A stretch of DNA of 64,000 nt, from NCBI RefSeq assembly GCF_900172215.1, contig NZ_FWFP01000013.1, positions 62,001-126,000 of the forward strand, in the 5' to 3' direction. The notes beneath the pieces are model-generated. The model searched no databases and had not been told where the DNA came from. It saw only the letters and a program-made list of their open reading frames with translations. A program made the position numbers and the translations under genes. Shown here piece after piece: positions 44,470-53,665 of this stretch (its first letter is position 1; every line of letters begins with the position of its first letter). The stretch is from Ruegeria meonggei. GTDB taxonomy: Bacteria; Pseudomonadota; Alphaproteobacteria; Rhodobacterales; Rhodobacteraceae.

Positions 44470-45774
44470 CTAGCCCAGAACCGAAAAACTGCTTTCTTCA
44501 TTGATCGGGCGCTTGCGGGAATAGAACCCGACATCGATCGCATGTTTGATATAGGGCAGTTCAAACTGCAGTGGCTGCGCGTCGTGATCCACCCCACCTT
44601 CGCAGTATTCGATCAGCGCGGTCATCATTTTGCCCGCAATTGGCGCGTTCTTGTATTGGTTCCCACTGGTGCCGCAGGCCATGTAGAACCCCTGCAGGCT
44701 GGATTTGTCATAGATAGGAATCCAGTCCGTCGACGCGTCATACAGATCGACCACACCGCGGGTTTTGGACGGGATGCCAAGGCTGGGCACGCGCTGCGCA
44801 TAACGCATCGCCTGCGTGGTCCATTGATCGGTGAAATCGTGGTTGTAGTGCACGTCATCCTCGCACCATTGATGCGCATCACATTCCGGATCTTCCGAGC
44901 CGATCAGGATGTGGTTGCCGTGCTCAGGCCGGCAATAAAGCGCGATATCGCTGTCTGAAACGATCGTGCCCTGGTGTTCAAAATCAAACCCTTCGGGCGC
45001 AGGCACATGCACCACTTCTTGCCGCAGGGGGCGGGTTTCGATGGTCATGTCGTCTAGCACGTCTGCCAGCTTGTTGATGATGGCCGAGCCGGGCCCGGCT
45101 ACATTGACAACAACCTTGGCGCGGATCTCTTCGCCCGAGGCCAGTTTGACACCCGCCACGCGCCCGTCTTCTGCCAAAACCTCAACAACTTCTGCCCCGG
45201 TGCGCACCTCAGCGCCATGCTGTTTGGCCGCATCCATAAGGTTTTGCGCCGACAGGGCCGGATCGGTGACGTACCCCGCCTGAGGCCAGAACACGCCCCC
45301 TTGCATCTTGCGCCCGTTTGGTTGGCCAAAGTCAGGATCGTCCATACGTTTGGGCGGCGTAAAGCTGTCCAGGGAGTAAACCGGTAACCGGTCGACGATC
45401 TTCTCGGGCGACCACTCCTCGAACGGGCAATCCAGATCGGCGCTGTTTTTCATGTGTTTGTCCAGCATCCCGTTGGCGTCTGTTTTCATCACCAGACATC
45501 CCGTTTCGCGGAACTGCGCCAGATTGGCGTCGTCAGGCAGGCCCAGATATTCGGCCCAGTCGCGCCAGTAATGGTACCCCTCCCAGGCAAACGCCGTGCC
45601 GTCGAAGGTCGAATAATGCATCCGGATGATCGCGCAGGACCCGGCGGTCGAGCCATGACCAACCTGAGCGTTGCGGTCCAGCGACAGGGTTTTCCACCCC
45701 GCCTTGGCCATTTCAAACGCGACCGCTGCGCCGATCACACCTGTTCCGATGATGATTGCGTCTGGTTGGCTCAT
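44470..45774 (-). CDS. FAD-dependent oxidoreductase (DadA/sarcosine-oxidase-like)
   Basis: 434 residues of the DAO superfamily. FAD-binding GTGVIGAAVAFEMAKAGW at the N-terminus, then GHGSTAGSCAIIRMHYSTFDG, and the C-terminal YMACGTSGNQYKNAPIAGKMMTALIEY region. It most likely oxidises a secondary or tertiary amine or an amino acid. ATG at 45774 (GGAGA upstream) overlaps the TetR stop by four bases (ATGA), so it is the last gene of the demethylation operon. Confidence 0.85.
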   Translation of the reverse strand: MSQPDAIIIGTGVIGAAVAFEMAKAGWKTLSLDRNAQVGHGSTAGSCAIIRMHYSTFDGTAFAWEGYHYWRDWAEYLGLPDDANLAQFRETGCLVMKTDANGMLDKHMKNSADLDCPFEEWSPEKIVDRLPVYSLDSFTPPKRMDDPDFGQPNGRKMQGGVFWPQAGYVTDPALSAQNLMDAAKQHGAEVRTGAEVVEVLAEDGRVAGVKLASGEEIRAKVVVNVAGPGSAIINKLADVLDDMTIETRPLRQEVVHVPAPEGFDFEHQGTIVSDSDIALYCRPEHGNHILIGSEDPECDAHQWCEDDVHYNHDFTDQWTTQAMRYAQRVPSLGIPSKTRGVVDLYDASTDWIPIYDKSSLQGFYMACGTSGNQYKNAPIAGKMMTALIEYCEGGVDHDAQPLQFELPYIKHAIDVGFYSRKRPINEESSFSVLG

Positions 45775-46445
45775 GAGGGATCTCCTTTCCAATAGCGCTT
45801 TGAATAGGCGCTGAATTCTTCGACTTCCTCGGGCATTGGTTCGACCCCGGTGAAGACGTAAAGATAGTGCGGAACCATTGCGATCCGCACCGACATGGGT
45901 TCGTTCAGCTGTGCAAGGTCATAGCCGATCTGCATGTAATACAGCACGCGGGCGCGAGTTTCGGCCTCAATCTCGGAATAACCATAGCGCGCGAACATCG
46001 CGTGCAGGGCCTGCAACCGACGGGCATCCGATTGGTCCAAAGACCGCCGGACCTTGCCCGATTTACGTGCCCAGTCTCGCACGGCAAAATCCAGCGCCGT
46101 GTCAAACAGATCGGTGTTCACCACGCAGCGATGCACGTTGCAAACTGCACCTGTGATAGTGTCTGCCGGGGCCTCGGACTGCGCGACAAGCGCGGCGGTA
46201 TTGGTGGCTTGCCACCGGGCCAATAATGCATCCAGCAGCTCTTGTCGTGACTTGAAGTACCAATAAAACGAAGACCGCGATACCGCCATCCGCTCGGCCA
46301 GGTTCAGAACCTTGATCTGGTCCACCCCGTCCGAAATCAGCACATCCATCGCCACGTTCAGCCAGTCATCGCGCGTGACCTTGACGTTGCCGACCAGAGG
46401 TTCGGCCTTTGGATCATCACGGTGGAGGATGGGTTTGGTGTTCAT
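45771..46445 (-). CDS. TetR/AcrR-family transcriptional regulator
   Basis: 224 residues. The N-terminal HTH domain (about 22-72) reads VTRDDWLNVAMDVLISDG... VLNLAERMAVSRSSFYWYFKSRQELLDALLARW in blocks, the TetR pattern ending in FYWYFKS. The C-terminal ligand domain is not recognisable. It starts directly after the MttB-like gene and overlaps the FAD oxidoreductase start, so it sits inside the operon it probably regulates. Palindromes TGTCTAGACA and CTGTACAG upstream of the operon are plausible operators. Confidence 0.88.
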   Translation of the reverse strand: MNTKPILHRDDPKAEPLVGNVKVTRDDWLNVAMDVLISDGVDQIKVLNLAERMAVSRSSFYWYFKSRQELLDALLARWQATNTAALVAQSEAPADTITGAVCNVHRCVVNTDLFDTALDFAVRDWARKSGKVRRSLDQSDARRLQALHAMFARYGYSEIEAETRARVLYYMQIGYDLAQLNEPMSVRIAMVPHYLYVFTGVEPMPEEVEEFSAYSKRYWKGDPS

Positions 46446-47999
46446 TCAGCTTTCTGGCGGCGCGCCGCCCTCCTGAGTTCGTCGGGCAATAAACGTCTCG
46501 AGCGCGGCCAGCCCGTCGCCGTTTTGGTCCGGGGGTTCGAAATTGGCAAGGATGTCTTTCCAAACTCCGGTCGCCCGATGGTTGGCGTCGACCGAGCCGC
46601 GTTCTGCCCAGGTTCCGAAATTGGCATAATCGTGCAGGTGCGGTTGGTAAAACTCTGTATTGTAACGCGCCATCGTCTGACTGGAGGCAAAGAAATGACC
46701 GCTGGGCTCCACCTCGGCCAGCGCGGTGTCAAAGCCAATCTCGTCGCGTCCGGCCTGGGCACCGGCGCATAGTTCCGCCACCATGTTCAGCACTTCGGCG
46801 TCGCAAACCAGTTTCTCAAAGGATACAGTCAGACCGCCTTCCAACCAGCCAGCAGAATGGATAATCACCGTCGCCCCGGCCATCAGACAACCCCACAGAC
46901 CAAACTGGTTTTCATTGGCCGCCTGGACATCATTGCTGTTCGAGGCCGACCCGGCCGCTGACCGCCAGGGTAAACCCAGATGCCGCGCCAATTGGCCTGC
47001 GGCAAGTGACGCCTGAAAATGCGAAGGCGTCCCAAAGGCCGGAGCGCCCGATTTCATATCAACATTGCTGGTGAATGTCCCGTAACAGACCGGCGCGCCG
47101 GGGTTGGTCAGTTGGGTCAGCGTCAGCGCCGCAAGCGCCTCGGCATGGGACAAAGTGATTGCGCCCGCAACGGTGATGGGTGCCATTGCCCCCATCAGAG
47201 TGAACGGCGTGATGATCGACATCTGGCCATATCGGGCAAAGTCAATCAAACCTTGGGCCATGGGGATATCGAGTGTCCGCGGACTGTTGGTATTGATGAT
47301 CGTGTAGCAATGCGGATTGGCGCGGAAAACATCGTCTGAGAGACCGCGCGCGGTGGACAACATCTCAAAGCAGTCCGTTATCTGCGGTGTCCCGCGCGAG
47401 AAGAAGAACGGGAACTTGTCTGTCAGTTCCATCTGCGCCCGCGTGGTGAAGTAGTGCCGCAGATGGGTCGGTACATCCTGCGGCTCGACCTGAGGCGAGA
47501 TCATCTGAAATACATCAAAATGATGCGTGAGCTTCAGGAACTCCAGATAGTCCTGTCCCGTCGCCGGTCTCCGCCCACGTTCCAAATCCGTGGCATTGGG
47601 GGCCCCGGCCCCCGGCTGGAACACCAACGAGCCCAATTCAAGCGTGAAATCCCGGTGCCGCGCGCCCGCCTGGCAAGCGATGGACTTGGGGGCCGAGGCA
47701 ACCGCGGCCTCGACGATATCGCGCCCGATAAAAACCATTTCGCTGTCTTCATCAACTTTTGCACCAGCCTTGGCAAATATCCTTCGCGCCTCGGGCAGCA
47801 GGACCCGGACGCCAAGCTCTTGCAGCATCCGCAGGGCAGTATCGTGCATATCCGCGATATGATCGGCCGGGAAAACCTCCATCTGCGGGAAGGGGTTTTT
47901 AAGCTGGCGGTAGTTCACATCGCGGCTAGGTTTTGGCGGGGCGTCTGCACCGCGCCCCCGCCGCCGTTTGCTCCGCTCGGGTGTTTGTGAGGTGACCAT
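46446..47999 (-). CDS. trimethylamine methyltransferase (MttB) superfamily protein, non-pyrrolysine
   Basis: 517 residues. A TIM-barrel methyltransferase of the MttB superfamily, recognised by its N-terminal LHDTALRMLQELGVRVLLPEARRIF-like segment, the central PFTLMGAMAPITVAGAITLSHAEALA and NENQFGLWGCLMAGATVIIHSAGWLEGGL (in parts). The gene reads through without an in-frame TAG, so it belongs to the non-pyrrolysine branch, whose characterised member MtgB demethylates glycine betaine onto a corrinoid protein. No corrinoid protein or activase is encoded nearby. It overlaps the upstream dehydrogenase stop by one base (TGATG). Confidence 0.88.
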   Translation of the reverse strand: MVTSQTPERSKRRRGRGADAPPKPSRDVNYRQLKNPFPQMEVFPADHIADMHDTALRMLQELGVRVLLPEARRIFAKAGAKVDEDSEMVFIGRDIVEAAVASAPKSIACQAGARHRDFTLELGSLVFQPGAGAPNATDLERGRRPATGQDYLEFLKLTHHFDVFQMISPQVEPQDVPTHLRHYFTTRAQMELTDKFPFFFSRGTPQITDCFEMLSTARGLSDDVFRANPHCYTIINTNSPRTLDIPMAQGLIDFARYGQMSIITPFTLMGAMAPITVAGAITLSHAEALAALTLTQLTNPGAPVCYGTFTSNVDMKSGAPAFGTPSHFQASLAAGQLARHLGLPWRSAAGSASNSNDVQAANENQFGLWGCLMAGATVIIHSAGWLEGGLTVSFEKLVCDAEVLNMVAELCAGAQAGRDEIGFDTALAEVEPSGHFFASSQTMARYNTEFYQPHLHDYANFGTWAERGSVDANHRATGVWKDILANFEPPDQNGDGLAALETFIARRTQEGGAPPES

Positions 48000-50401
48000 C
48001 AGCCCCTCATCGCCTTGCCCTGTGGATCATAAGGTGACGGCGCGATCACCCGCGCAGAGCATTCAACGCCAACCACATGGACGGACAGTTCCGTGCCCAG
48101 TTCTGCCATGTCTTGGTTGACCAGCCCCATGGCCAGCGACTTGCCGGTGTAATGCCCGAACCCGCCCGAGGTGACGAACCCAACGCGGTCTTCGCCCGCC
48201 CAGATCGGCTCGTAACCGCTGGCATCGGCGTCCAACGCGTCGACCTCAAGCGTGACCAGCACCTGCGCCGGGCCGTTTCCATCCCGCTCGGCCAACGCGG
48301 CCTGTTTGCCGACAAACTCTTTGTCCCAGTCGATCCAGCGATCCATTCCGGTCATACCGGGCGTGTAGGCCTGGGTGAATTCTGCCGACCAGATGCCAAA
48401 GCTCTTCTCAAGCCGCGTTGACAGCATGGCGTTGAACCCGCATTCGCAAATGCCATTTTCGGCCCCGGCCTCAAGCAACATCCGGCGCAGCTTGATATGG
48501 TCGCCATAGCGGCAGTTGATTTCATAACCTTTTTCGCCGGTCACAGACATGCGCGCGACGCGGGCGCGAACCAGACCGATGTCGAAATCACCGCAACCCA
48601 TGAATTTCAGGCCCGAGATATCCTGTTCCACCAGCTTTTCGATCACAGCCTGCGATTTCGGACCGACAAGGCCAAAGCCACAGTATTCCTCACCAAGATC
48701 GCGGATGGAAACACCGTCAATCATATGGTCATCGAACCAGCGCATATGCCAGGCGCGCAGGTAATAACTGCCCATGATCCACCAGGTGCCATCGCCCCAG
48801 TTGAGAACGGTCAGATCGCCTTTTAGGCGCCCATTCTCACCCAACATCGGTGCCAGCTTGGCCCGCCCCGGCGCGGGCAGCTTCGACGCCATGACCTTGT
48901 CCAGCCAAATCTTGGCATTTGGTCCAGATACTTCGAACCGGGAAAAGCCCGTGATATCCATCAGGCCGACGCCTTCGCGAATGGTCCGGCATTCTTCGGC
49001 CACTATGTCATGCGCGTTGGATCGTTTCAGCGTCGGCGTCTCTTCGAACCCCTTCGGTGCGAAATACAGCGGCACCTCAAGATCCCAGCTGACGCCCCAT
49101 TTGCACCCGGCTTCGGTCATCGCGTCATGGGCCGGTGTCATTTTCAGCGGGCGACCCGCGGGCAGTTGTTCGTTCGGATAGGTCATTACAAACCGACGGG
49201 AATAGAACTGCCCGGTGGTTTCGCGAATATAGCGCTTGTTCTGGGCAAAATCGCCATAACGCGCCACGTCCATCGGCCATGCGTCCGCCTCGGGTTCGCC
49301 ATGGATCATCCACTCGGCCAGCGTCTTGCCAACGCCGCCGCCCTGCAGGAATCCGGCCATAACGGCGCAGGCCGTCCAGTAACCGCGTTTGCCCGGAACG
49401 GGGCCCACCAGCGGATTGCCATCCGGCGAAAACGTAAACGCGCCATTCACCCACGTCTTGATGCCGACGTCCTGGATCGCGGGATAACGTTCAAAGCCCA
49501 GCATCAGTTCGTTTTCGATCCGGTCGAGTTGTTCCTGAAACAACTCTTCACCATAGGTCCAGGGCGCGCCATCCATCGCCCAATGTTCGTGATCGACCTC
49601 ATAGATACCAATCAGGACGCCCTTCTGGTCCTGCCGCATATAGGTGAAACCTTCGAGATCGACGGTCATTGGCATCTCAAAATCAGCGGCGGCCACTTCG
49701 GGAATGGAATCGGTGATCAGATAGTGGTGTTTTAAAGGCGAAACCGGCAGCTCAACCCCCGCCATACGCCCCACCTGTTTGGCCCAGAGGCCGGCGGCAT
49801 TGACCACATGCTCACACGTGATCGTGCCTTTGTCGGTCACGACCTGCCAGCCGTCGTCAGTCTGGATCAACTCCTCGACCTTGGTTTCCTCGTAATACTC
49901 AGCGCCGCGTTTCTTGGCAGCCGTCGCGTAGGCCTGCACTGTGCCCGTGGTATCGATGTATCCTTCACGGTCGGCCCACATTGCCCCCAACACGCCGTCG
50001 GTCGACATGATCGGGCAGCGCCTCTGCGCTTCTTCCGGGGACAGCAATTCACAATCGTCAATGCCAATGGATTGGAAAATCCGGTAATTCGCCTGCAGCC
50101 ACTCCCAACGCTCCGGCGTTCCCGCAAGCGTCAGGCCGCCCGTCATATGCAGGCCGATATTCTGGCCGGATTCCTTTTCAATCTCGCTGAGCAGATCAAT
50201 CGTATAGGCCTGTAGTGACGCCATATTCGGATCGGCGTTCAGCGCATGAATGCCCCCCGCCGCATGCCAGGACGACCCCGACGCCAGGCGCCGACGTTCC
50301 AGCATGACCACATCCGACCATCCGAACTTGGCCAGATGATACAGAACCGACGCACCCACAACGCCGCCGCCAATGACCACAACCCTATACTGAGATTTCA
50401 T
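47999..50401 (-). CDS. dimethylglycine dehydrogenase-like FAD/GcvT fusion protein
   Basis: 800 residues. The N-terminal FAD oxidoreductase domain (about 5-370) carries VIGGGVVGASVLYHLAKFGW and SGSSWHAAGGIH, where His46 fits the covalent-FAD His of dimethylglycine and sarcosine dehydrogenases. A linker/FAO_M domain follows and then a C-terminal GcvT folate-binding domain (about 425-800; GFSRFEVSGPNAKIWLDKVMA, CRYGDHIKLRRMLLEAG). These enzymes N-demethylate glycine derivatives and pass the methylene to tetrahydrofolate. It heads the operon with mttB, tetR and the FAD oxidoreductase. ATG at 50401 has GGGGAGAGCAGG upstream. Confidence 0.9.
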   Translation of the reverse strand: MKSQYRVVVIGGGVVGASVLYHLAKFGWSDVVMLERRRLASGSSWHAAGGIHALNADPNMASLQAYTIDLLSEIEKESGQNIGLHMTGGLTLAGTPERWEWLQANYRIFQSIGIDDCELLSPEEAQRRCPIMSTDGVLGAMWADREGYIDTTGTVQAYATAAKKRGAEYYEETKVEELIQTDDGWQVVTDKGTITCEHVVNAAGLWAKQVGRMAGVELPVSPLKHHYLITDSIPEVAAADFEMPMTVDLEGFTYMRQDQKGVLIGIYEVDHEHWAMDGAPWTYGEELFQEQLDRIENELMLGFERYPAIQDVGIKTWVNGAFTFSPDGNPLVGPVPGKRGYWTACAVMAGFLQGGGVGKTLAEWMIHGEPEADAWPMDVARYGDFAQNKRYIRETTGQFYSRRFVMTYPNEQLPAGRPLKMTPAHDAMTEAGCKWGVSWDLEVPLYFAPKGFEETPTLKRSNAHDIVAEECRTIREGVGLMDITGFSRFEVSGPNAKIWLDKVMASKLPAPGRAKLAPMLGENGRLKGDLTVLNWGDGTWWIMGSYYLRAWHMRWFDDHMIDGVSIRDLGEEYCGFGLVGPKSQAVIEKLVEQDISGLKFMGCGDFDIGLVRARVARMSVTGEKGYEINCRYGDHIKLRRMLLEAGAENGICECGFNAMLSTRLEKSFGIWSAEFTQAYTPGMTGMDRWIDWDKEFVGKQAALAERDGNGPAQVLVTLEVDALDADASGYEPIWAGEDRVGFVTSGGFGHYTGKSLAMGLVNQDMAELGTELSVHVVGVECSARVIAPSPYDPQGKAMRG

Positions 50402-50452
50402 CCTGCTCTCCCCTGCATGATTGCAAAGGACGCTAGACGCACTGTTCACTTC

Positions 50453-50473
50453 TGTCTAGACATTTCTGTACAG
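50453..50473. promoter_or_regulatory. candidate TetR operator pair upstream of the demethylation operon
   Basis: TGTCTAGACA (50453-50462) is a perfect 10-bp palindrome and CTGTACAG (50466-50473) a perfect 8-bp one, in the 110-base gap 50-70 bases before the dehydrogenase ATG. Both are preceded by TTCTGT or TTTCTGT, so they read as two related half-site pairs. Confidence 0.5.
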
Positions 50474-50511
50474 TCCTGGCCGCCAGAAATCATTAAGCCC
50501 GGTGGCAAGGT

Positions 50512-51141
50512 TTAAAGCTGCGCGCTGGGGCGCGAACCAATCCCTTCGAACCACGCCAGAGTGGCAGAATTTTCCTGCGGAATCCGCGCCTTAATGACGC
50601 GGGCAAAGTCCACAAAGACAAAGGCAGAGATATCGGCAAGGGTGAAATCCGGCCCGGCGATATAGGCGCTCTCAGACAGCCGCGTTTCCAACAGGTCAAA
50701 GAAAAGCCCGACCCGTACCGCCCCACGTTGGGCCAGCTCGGGAATCTGTGCGTGATTCACCGGACCCGGAATAGCCCGATCCGCAAAAGCCGGATGCGTA
50801 TTTCGCAGGGTTTCAGCAATGGGCATCCCGCCTTGCTGTTCGACCAGGCTGTTCCACATCAAAACCAATCCCTTTTCGTCCGCCGTGCGTCCCATCAACG
50901 GCGGCTCGGGGCAACGGGCTTCGAGATATGCCGCGATCCCAAGGTTTTCGGTCAGCACTGTACCTTCATTCGTGACCAGAACCGGAATGGTTGCATTCGG
51001 ATTTACTGCTTTGAAAGCACCGCTCAGCTGTTCGCCCTTGGCAATCGAGATTTGCCGGGTTTCTATGTCCAGCCCTTTTTCAGCAATGAACATGCGGGCC
51101 CGGCGCGGGTTGGGTGCGGTCGCGCAATCGTAGAATAGCAT
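50512..51141 (-). CDS. glutathione S-transferase family protein
   Basis: 209 residues. The thioredoxin-like N-terminal domain (1-80) shows the YDCATAPNPRRARMFIAEKGLD start, VNPNATIPVL with the cis-Pro and LTENLGIAAYLE for glutathione gamma-glutamyl binding. A helical C-terminal domain follows with FTLADISAFVFVDFARV. The first-domain Ser/Cys of the active site is not obvious. Role could be detoxification or a glutathione-dependent step in the neighbouring pathway. Starts 20 bases after a methyltransferase-like gene on the same strand. Confidence 0.85.
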   Translation of the reverse strand: MLFYDCATAPNPRRARMFIAEKGLDIETRQISIAKGEQLSGAFKAVNPNATIPVLVTNEGTVLTENLGIAAYLEARCPEPPLMGRTADEKGLVLMWNSLVEQQGGMPIAETLRNTHPAFADRAIPGPVNHAQIPELAQRGAVRVGLFFDLLETRLSESAYIAGPDFTLADISAFVFVDFARVIKARIPQENSATLAWFEGIGSRPSAQL

Positions 51142-51161
51142 GGAAAGATCCTCTTAGCCCG

Positions 51162-51659
51162 TCAGCGGCGATAGATAAAACACCTGCCATCCACTGCGGT
51201 GGGCGGCAAAGGCAATTCGGTCAGCGTGTCGAAATACATCCGGTCGCTGGACACCATCAGGCCACCTTCGGCTAGCAACGGTTCGATCAGCGGGGAAACG
51301 AATCTGGCAAAGGCATCGTTTTTTTCCCGGTTATGCCCTCCAAGGTCCGCATGGATAAGGCTGGCGGTGGCCCCGAAACGATCCAGCGAGGCTGGCAGCG
51401 TCTCACGGACGTCGCCCAGAATCACACGATCATCCGGCGGCGTCGAATCCGGATGAGAGGCAACCGCGCGCTCGAACACGTAAACAGGGCGGTTCTCAAT
51501 GTACTGTACCATGTGATGGTACGTGCGGCCGTTGCCAAGACCCAGTTCGAATACAGGACCAGGTATCCCATGAGACTGTGCGATGGCGTAATCCAGACAG
51601 GCGCGCTGAGACACCATGCGGTCGATGAACAGATCCAATCTGCTTTGGGCGTCGGACAC
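51162..51659 (-). CDS. class I SAM-dependent methyltransferase-like protein
   Basis: 165 residues from GTG at 51659, which has AAGGAGAG eight bases upstream. SAM-binding motif I is VFELGLGNGRTYHHM, with the acidic residue in VYVFERAVASHP and motif IV IHADLGGHN. Such short Rossmann proteins in Rhodobacteraceae are annotated as methyltransferases, but the substrate is unknown. It may be co-transcribed with the GST and operates near the demethylation genes. Confidence 0.7.
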   Translation of the reverse strand: MSDAQSRLDLFIDRMVSQRACLDYAIAQSHGIPGPVFELGLGNGRTYHHMVQYIENRPVYVFERAVASHPDSTPPDDRVILGDVRETLPASLDRFGATASLIHADLGGHNREKNDAFARFVSPLIEPLLAEGGLMVSSDRMYFDTLTELPLPPTAVDGRCFIYRR

Positions 51660-51796
51660 GGGGAAATCTCTCCTTGATACCAGTCGGCACGCAAGATGTG
51701 GCCGACATGGTATGTGATGACAAATCCTACCGGCTTTGTGTAGGCAAATTGGCCTCAGTTTCACGTTTCCGCGACGTTTCGGCCCAAGAACGGGTT

Positions 51797-51806
51797 TGAC
51801 TAGTCA
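51797..51806. promoter_or_regulatory. CTAG-centred palindrome upstream of the ABC importer operon
   Basis: TGACTAGTCA is a perfect 10-bp palindrome about 87 bases before the first importer gene. It shares the CTAG centre with TGTCTAGACA upstream of the demethylation operon, though the arms differ at one position on each side. Confidence 0.3.
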
Positions 51807-51857
51807 GGCCCAACCGCGCGAAACTGCGACAAAAAACACAGGGAGTTGATCAAGCCG

Positions 51858-51896
51858 ATGCCGACCTACGGCCCTTCGGGTGGAATACCCGCATGA
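51858..51896 (+). CDS. possible 12-codon leader ORF coupled to the importer ATPase gene
   Basis: ATG at 51858 opens a short frame ([12 protein letters not shown]) whose TGA at 51894-51896 overlaps the ATG of the following ATPase gene (ATGA). GGGAG lies 12 bases upstream of this ATG, a rather long spacing. Translation is possible but unproven. Confidence 0.25.
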   Translation: MPTYGPSGGIPA

Positions 51897-53665
51897 CTGC
51901 GTTGCTGTCCGTCAGGGACCTCAGCATCGGATTTGGTGCGGGTGAGTCCGTTGTCCAAGGCGTGAATTTTGATGTTGAGGCCGGGCAGACGCTGGCTTTG
52001 GTCGGCGAATCCGGGTCGGGTAAAACCATTTCGTGCCGCGCCGCTTTGCGCATCCTGCCGCGCACCGCGCAGATTCGCAGCGGCTCTATTACCTTGAATG
52101 ATTCCAAAGGCGTGGACGAGCTGATCTCGATCAGCGAACGCCAGATGCGGGACATCCGCGGCAATCGGGTTTCGATGATCTTTCAGGAACCGATGCGGTC
52201 GCTATCGCCTCTGCACAAGATCGGCAATCAGGTCAGCGAAGTTCTGTGGCTGCATCGCGGCGCGTCCGAAGCGCAGGCCCGCAAAGAAGTGCTGGTGCAG
52301 TTTGAGCGTGTGGGGTTTCCCGATCCCCAGCGCGCCTATGATTCTTATCCGTTCGAGCTGTCTGGTGGCATGCGCCAGCGCGCCATGATCGCGATGGCGA
52401 TGGTGGCCAAGCCGGAATTGCTGATTGCGGACGAGCCGACAACCGCACTGGACGTTACGACACAGGCGCAGGTTCTGGGGCTGATCAAAGAGCTTCAGCG
52501 CGAAACCGGCATGGCGCTGATCCTTGTGACCCATGATCTGGGCGTAGTGGCCAATATGGCCGAACAGGTGGTCGTCATGCACAAGGGCCGCGTGATGGAG
52601 GCCGGAGCTGCCGCGCCAATCCTCACCGCACCGGCCCATCCCTATACCAAACAGCTGTTCGACGCCGCCCCCGCGATCCCTGACGAAGATTCCGTTGGGC
52701 TGCCTATGCCGGGCAAGGACCTGATCCTTCAGATGAAGGACGTGTCAAAGACATACACTATGCGGTCCAGCAAGGGCTGGCAGGGCGAGCGGTTGATACA
52801 TGCTTGCCGCGGTGTTGATCTAAAGCTTGCACGGGGCAAGACACTTGCAGTTGTCGGCGAAAGCGGATCGGGCAAAACGACGGCAGCCCGCATTGCGCTT
52901 GGGGCGGAACGCCCCAACCCCGGCGGTGAGGTGCTGTTCCGAACATCGCCCACCGAAGACCCAATTCCAGTCCATGACATGACCCGCGCCCAGCGCACCG
53001 CCTTTCAACGCAAGGCGCAAATGGTGTTTCAGGATCCCTACAGTTCCCTCAGCCCGCGGATGCGCGTTCAGGACGCCATGACCGAGCCTTTGGAGATCCA
53101 CAAAGTTGGCACGACATCCGAGCAGCGGGACAAGGCGGCCGAGATGCTGGAGCGGGTCGGTCTGAATTCCGACATGCTAAAACGCTACCCTCACGCGTTT
53201 TCCGGTGGTCAGCGCCAGCGCCTGTCCATTGCCCGCGCGATGATGCTGGACCCACAGCTTATCGTCTGTGACGAGCCGACCTCGGCTCTCGACGTGTCTG
53301 TGCAAGAGCAGATTCTGACACTGCTCGAGAACTTGCAGGACAGCCTGAACCTGTCCTATTTCTTTATCTCTCACGATCTGGCTGTTGTGGCGCGTATCGC
53401 CGACGAAGTCGCTGTCATGCGCCGAGGGCTAGTCGTTGAACAGGCCCCGCCCGAGACCCTTTTTTACAATCCCCGCCACCCTTACACCAAGGCTCTGATA
53501 GCCGCTCAACCGGAACCCGACATCAACCGCCCCATCGACCTAAAACTGGTTGCTTTGGGTGCTGGTTCACCAGACAGTTGGGATGACGCCTTCCGATTTA
53601 CCGACTCCGTGATACCTTCTTTGGTAGAGATGGAGCCCGGCCATAAGGTACGATGCCATGTTTAA
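51893..53665 (+). CDS. peptide-type ABC importer, fused tandem ATP-binding protein (YejF/DppDF-like)
   Basis: 590 residues with two complete NBDs (about 5-255 and 280-535). Walker A sequences are GESGSGKT in both, signatures [10 protein letters not shown] and [10 protein letters not shown], and Walker B/D-loops [12 protein letters not shown] and [12 protein letters not shown]. Each NBD ends with the HPYTK(Q/A)L motif of the oligopeptide/dipeptide family. The fused layout is that of YejF. It powers the permeases encoded downstream. Its end overlaps the binding-protein gene by eight bases. Confidence 0.93.
   Translation: MTALLSVRDLSIGFGAGESVVQGVNFDVEAGQTLALVGESGSGKTISCRAALRILPRTAQIRSGSITLNDSKGVDELISISERQMRDIRGNRVSMIFQEPMRSLSPLHKIGNQVSEVLWLHRGASEAQARKEVLVQFERVGFPDPQRAYDSYPFELSGGMRQRAMIAMAMVAKPELLIADEPTTALDVTTQAQVLGLIKELQRETGMALILVTHDLGVVANMAEQVVVMHKGRVMEAGAAAPILTAPAHPYTKQLFDAAPAIPDEDSVGLPMPGKDLILQMKDVSKTYTMRSSKGWQGERLIHACRGVDLKLARGKTLAVVGESGSGKTTAARIALGAERPNPGGEVLFRTSPTEDPIPVHDMTRAQRTAFQRKAQMVFQDPYSSLSPRMRVQDAMTEPLEIHKVGTTSEQRDKAAEMLERVGLNSDMLKRYPHAFSGGQRQRLSIARAMMLDPQLIVCDEPTSALDVSVQEQILTLLENLQDSLNLSYFFISHDLAVVARIADEVAVMRRGLVVEQAPPETLFYNPRHPYTKALIAAQPEPDINRPIDLKLVALGAGSPDSWDDAFRFTDSVIPSLVEMEPGHKVRCHV

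Noticed and set aside
46446..47999. Pyrrolysine-type MttB with in-frame amber codon.
   Set aside because: The frame reads through 517 codons without an internal TAG; no pyl genes are in the window.
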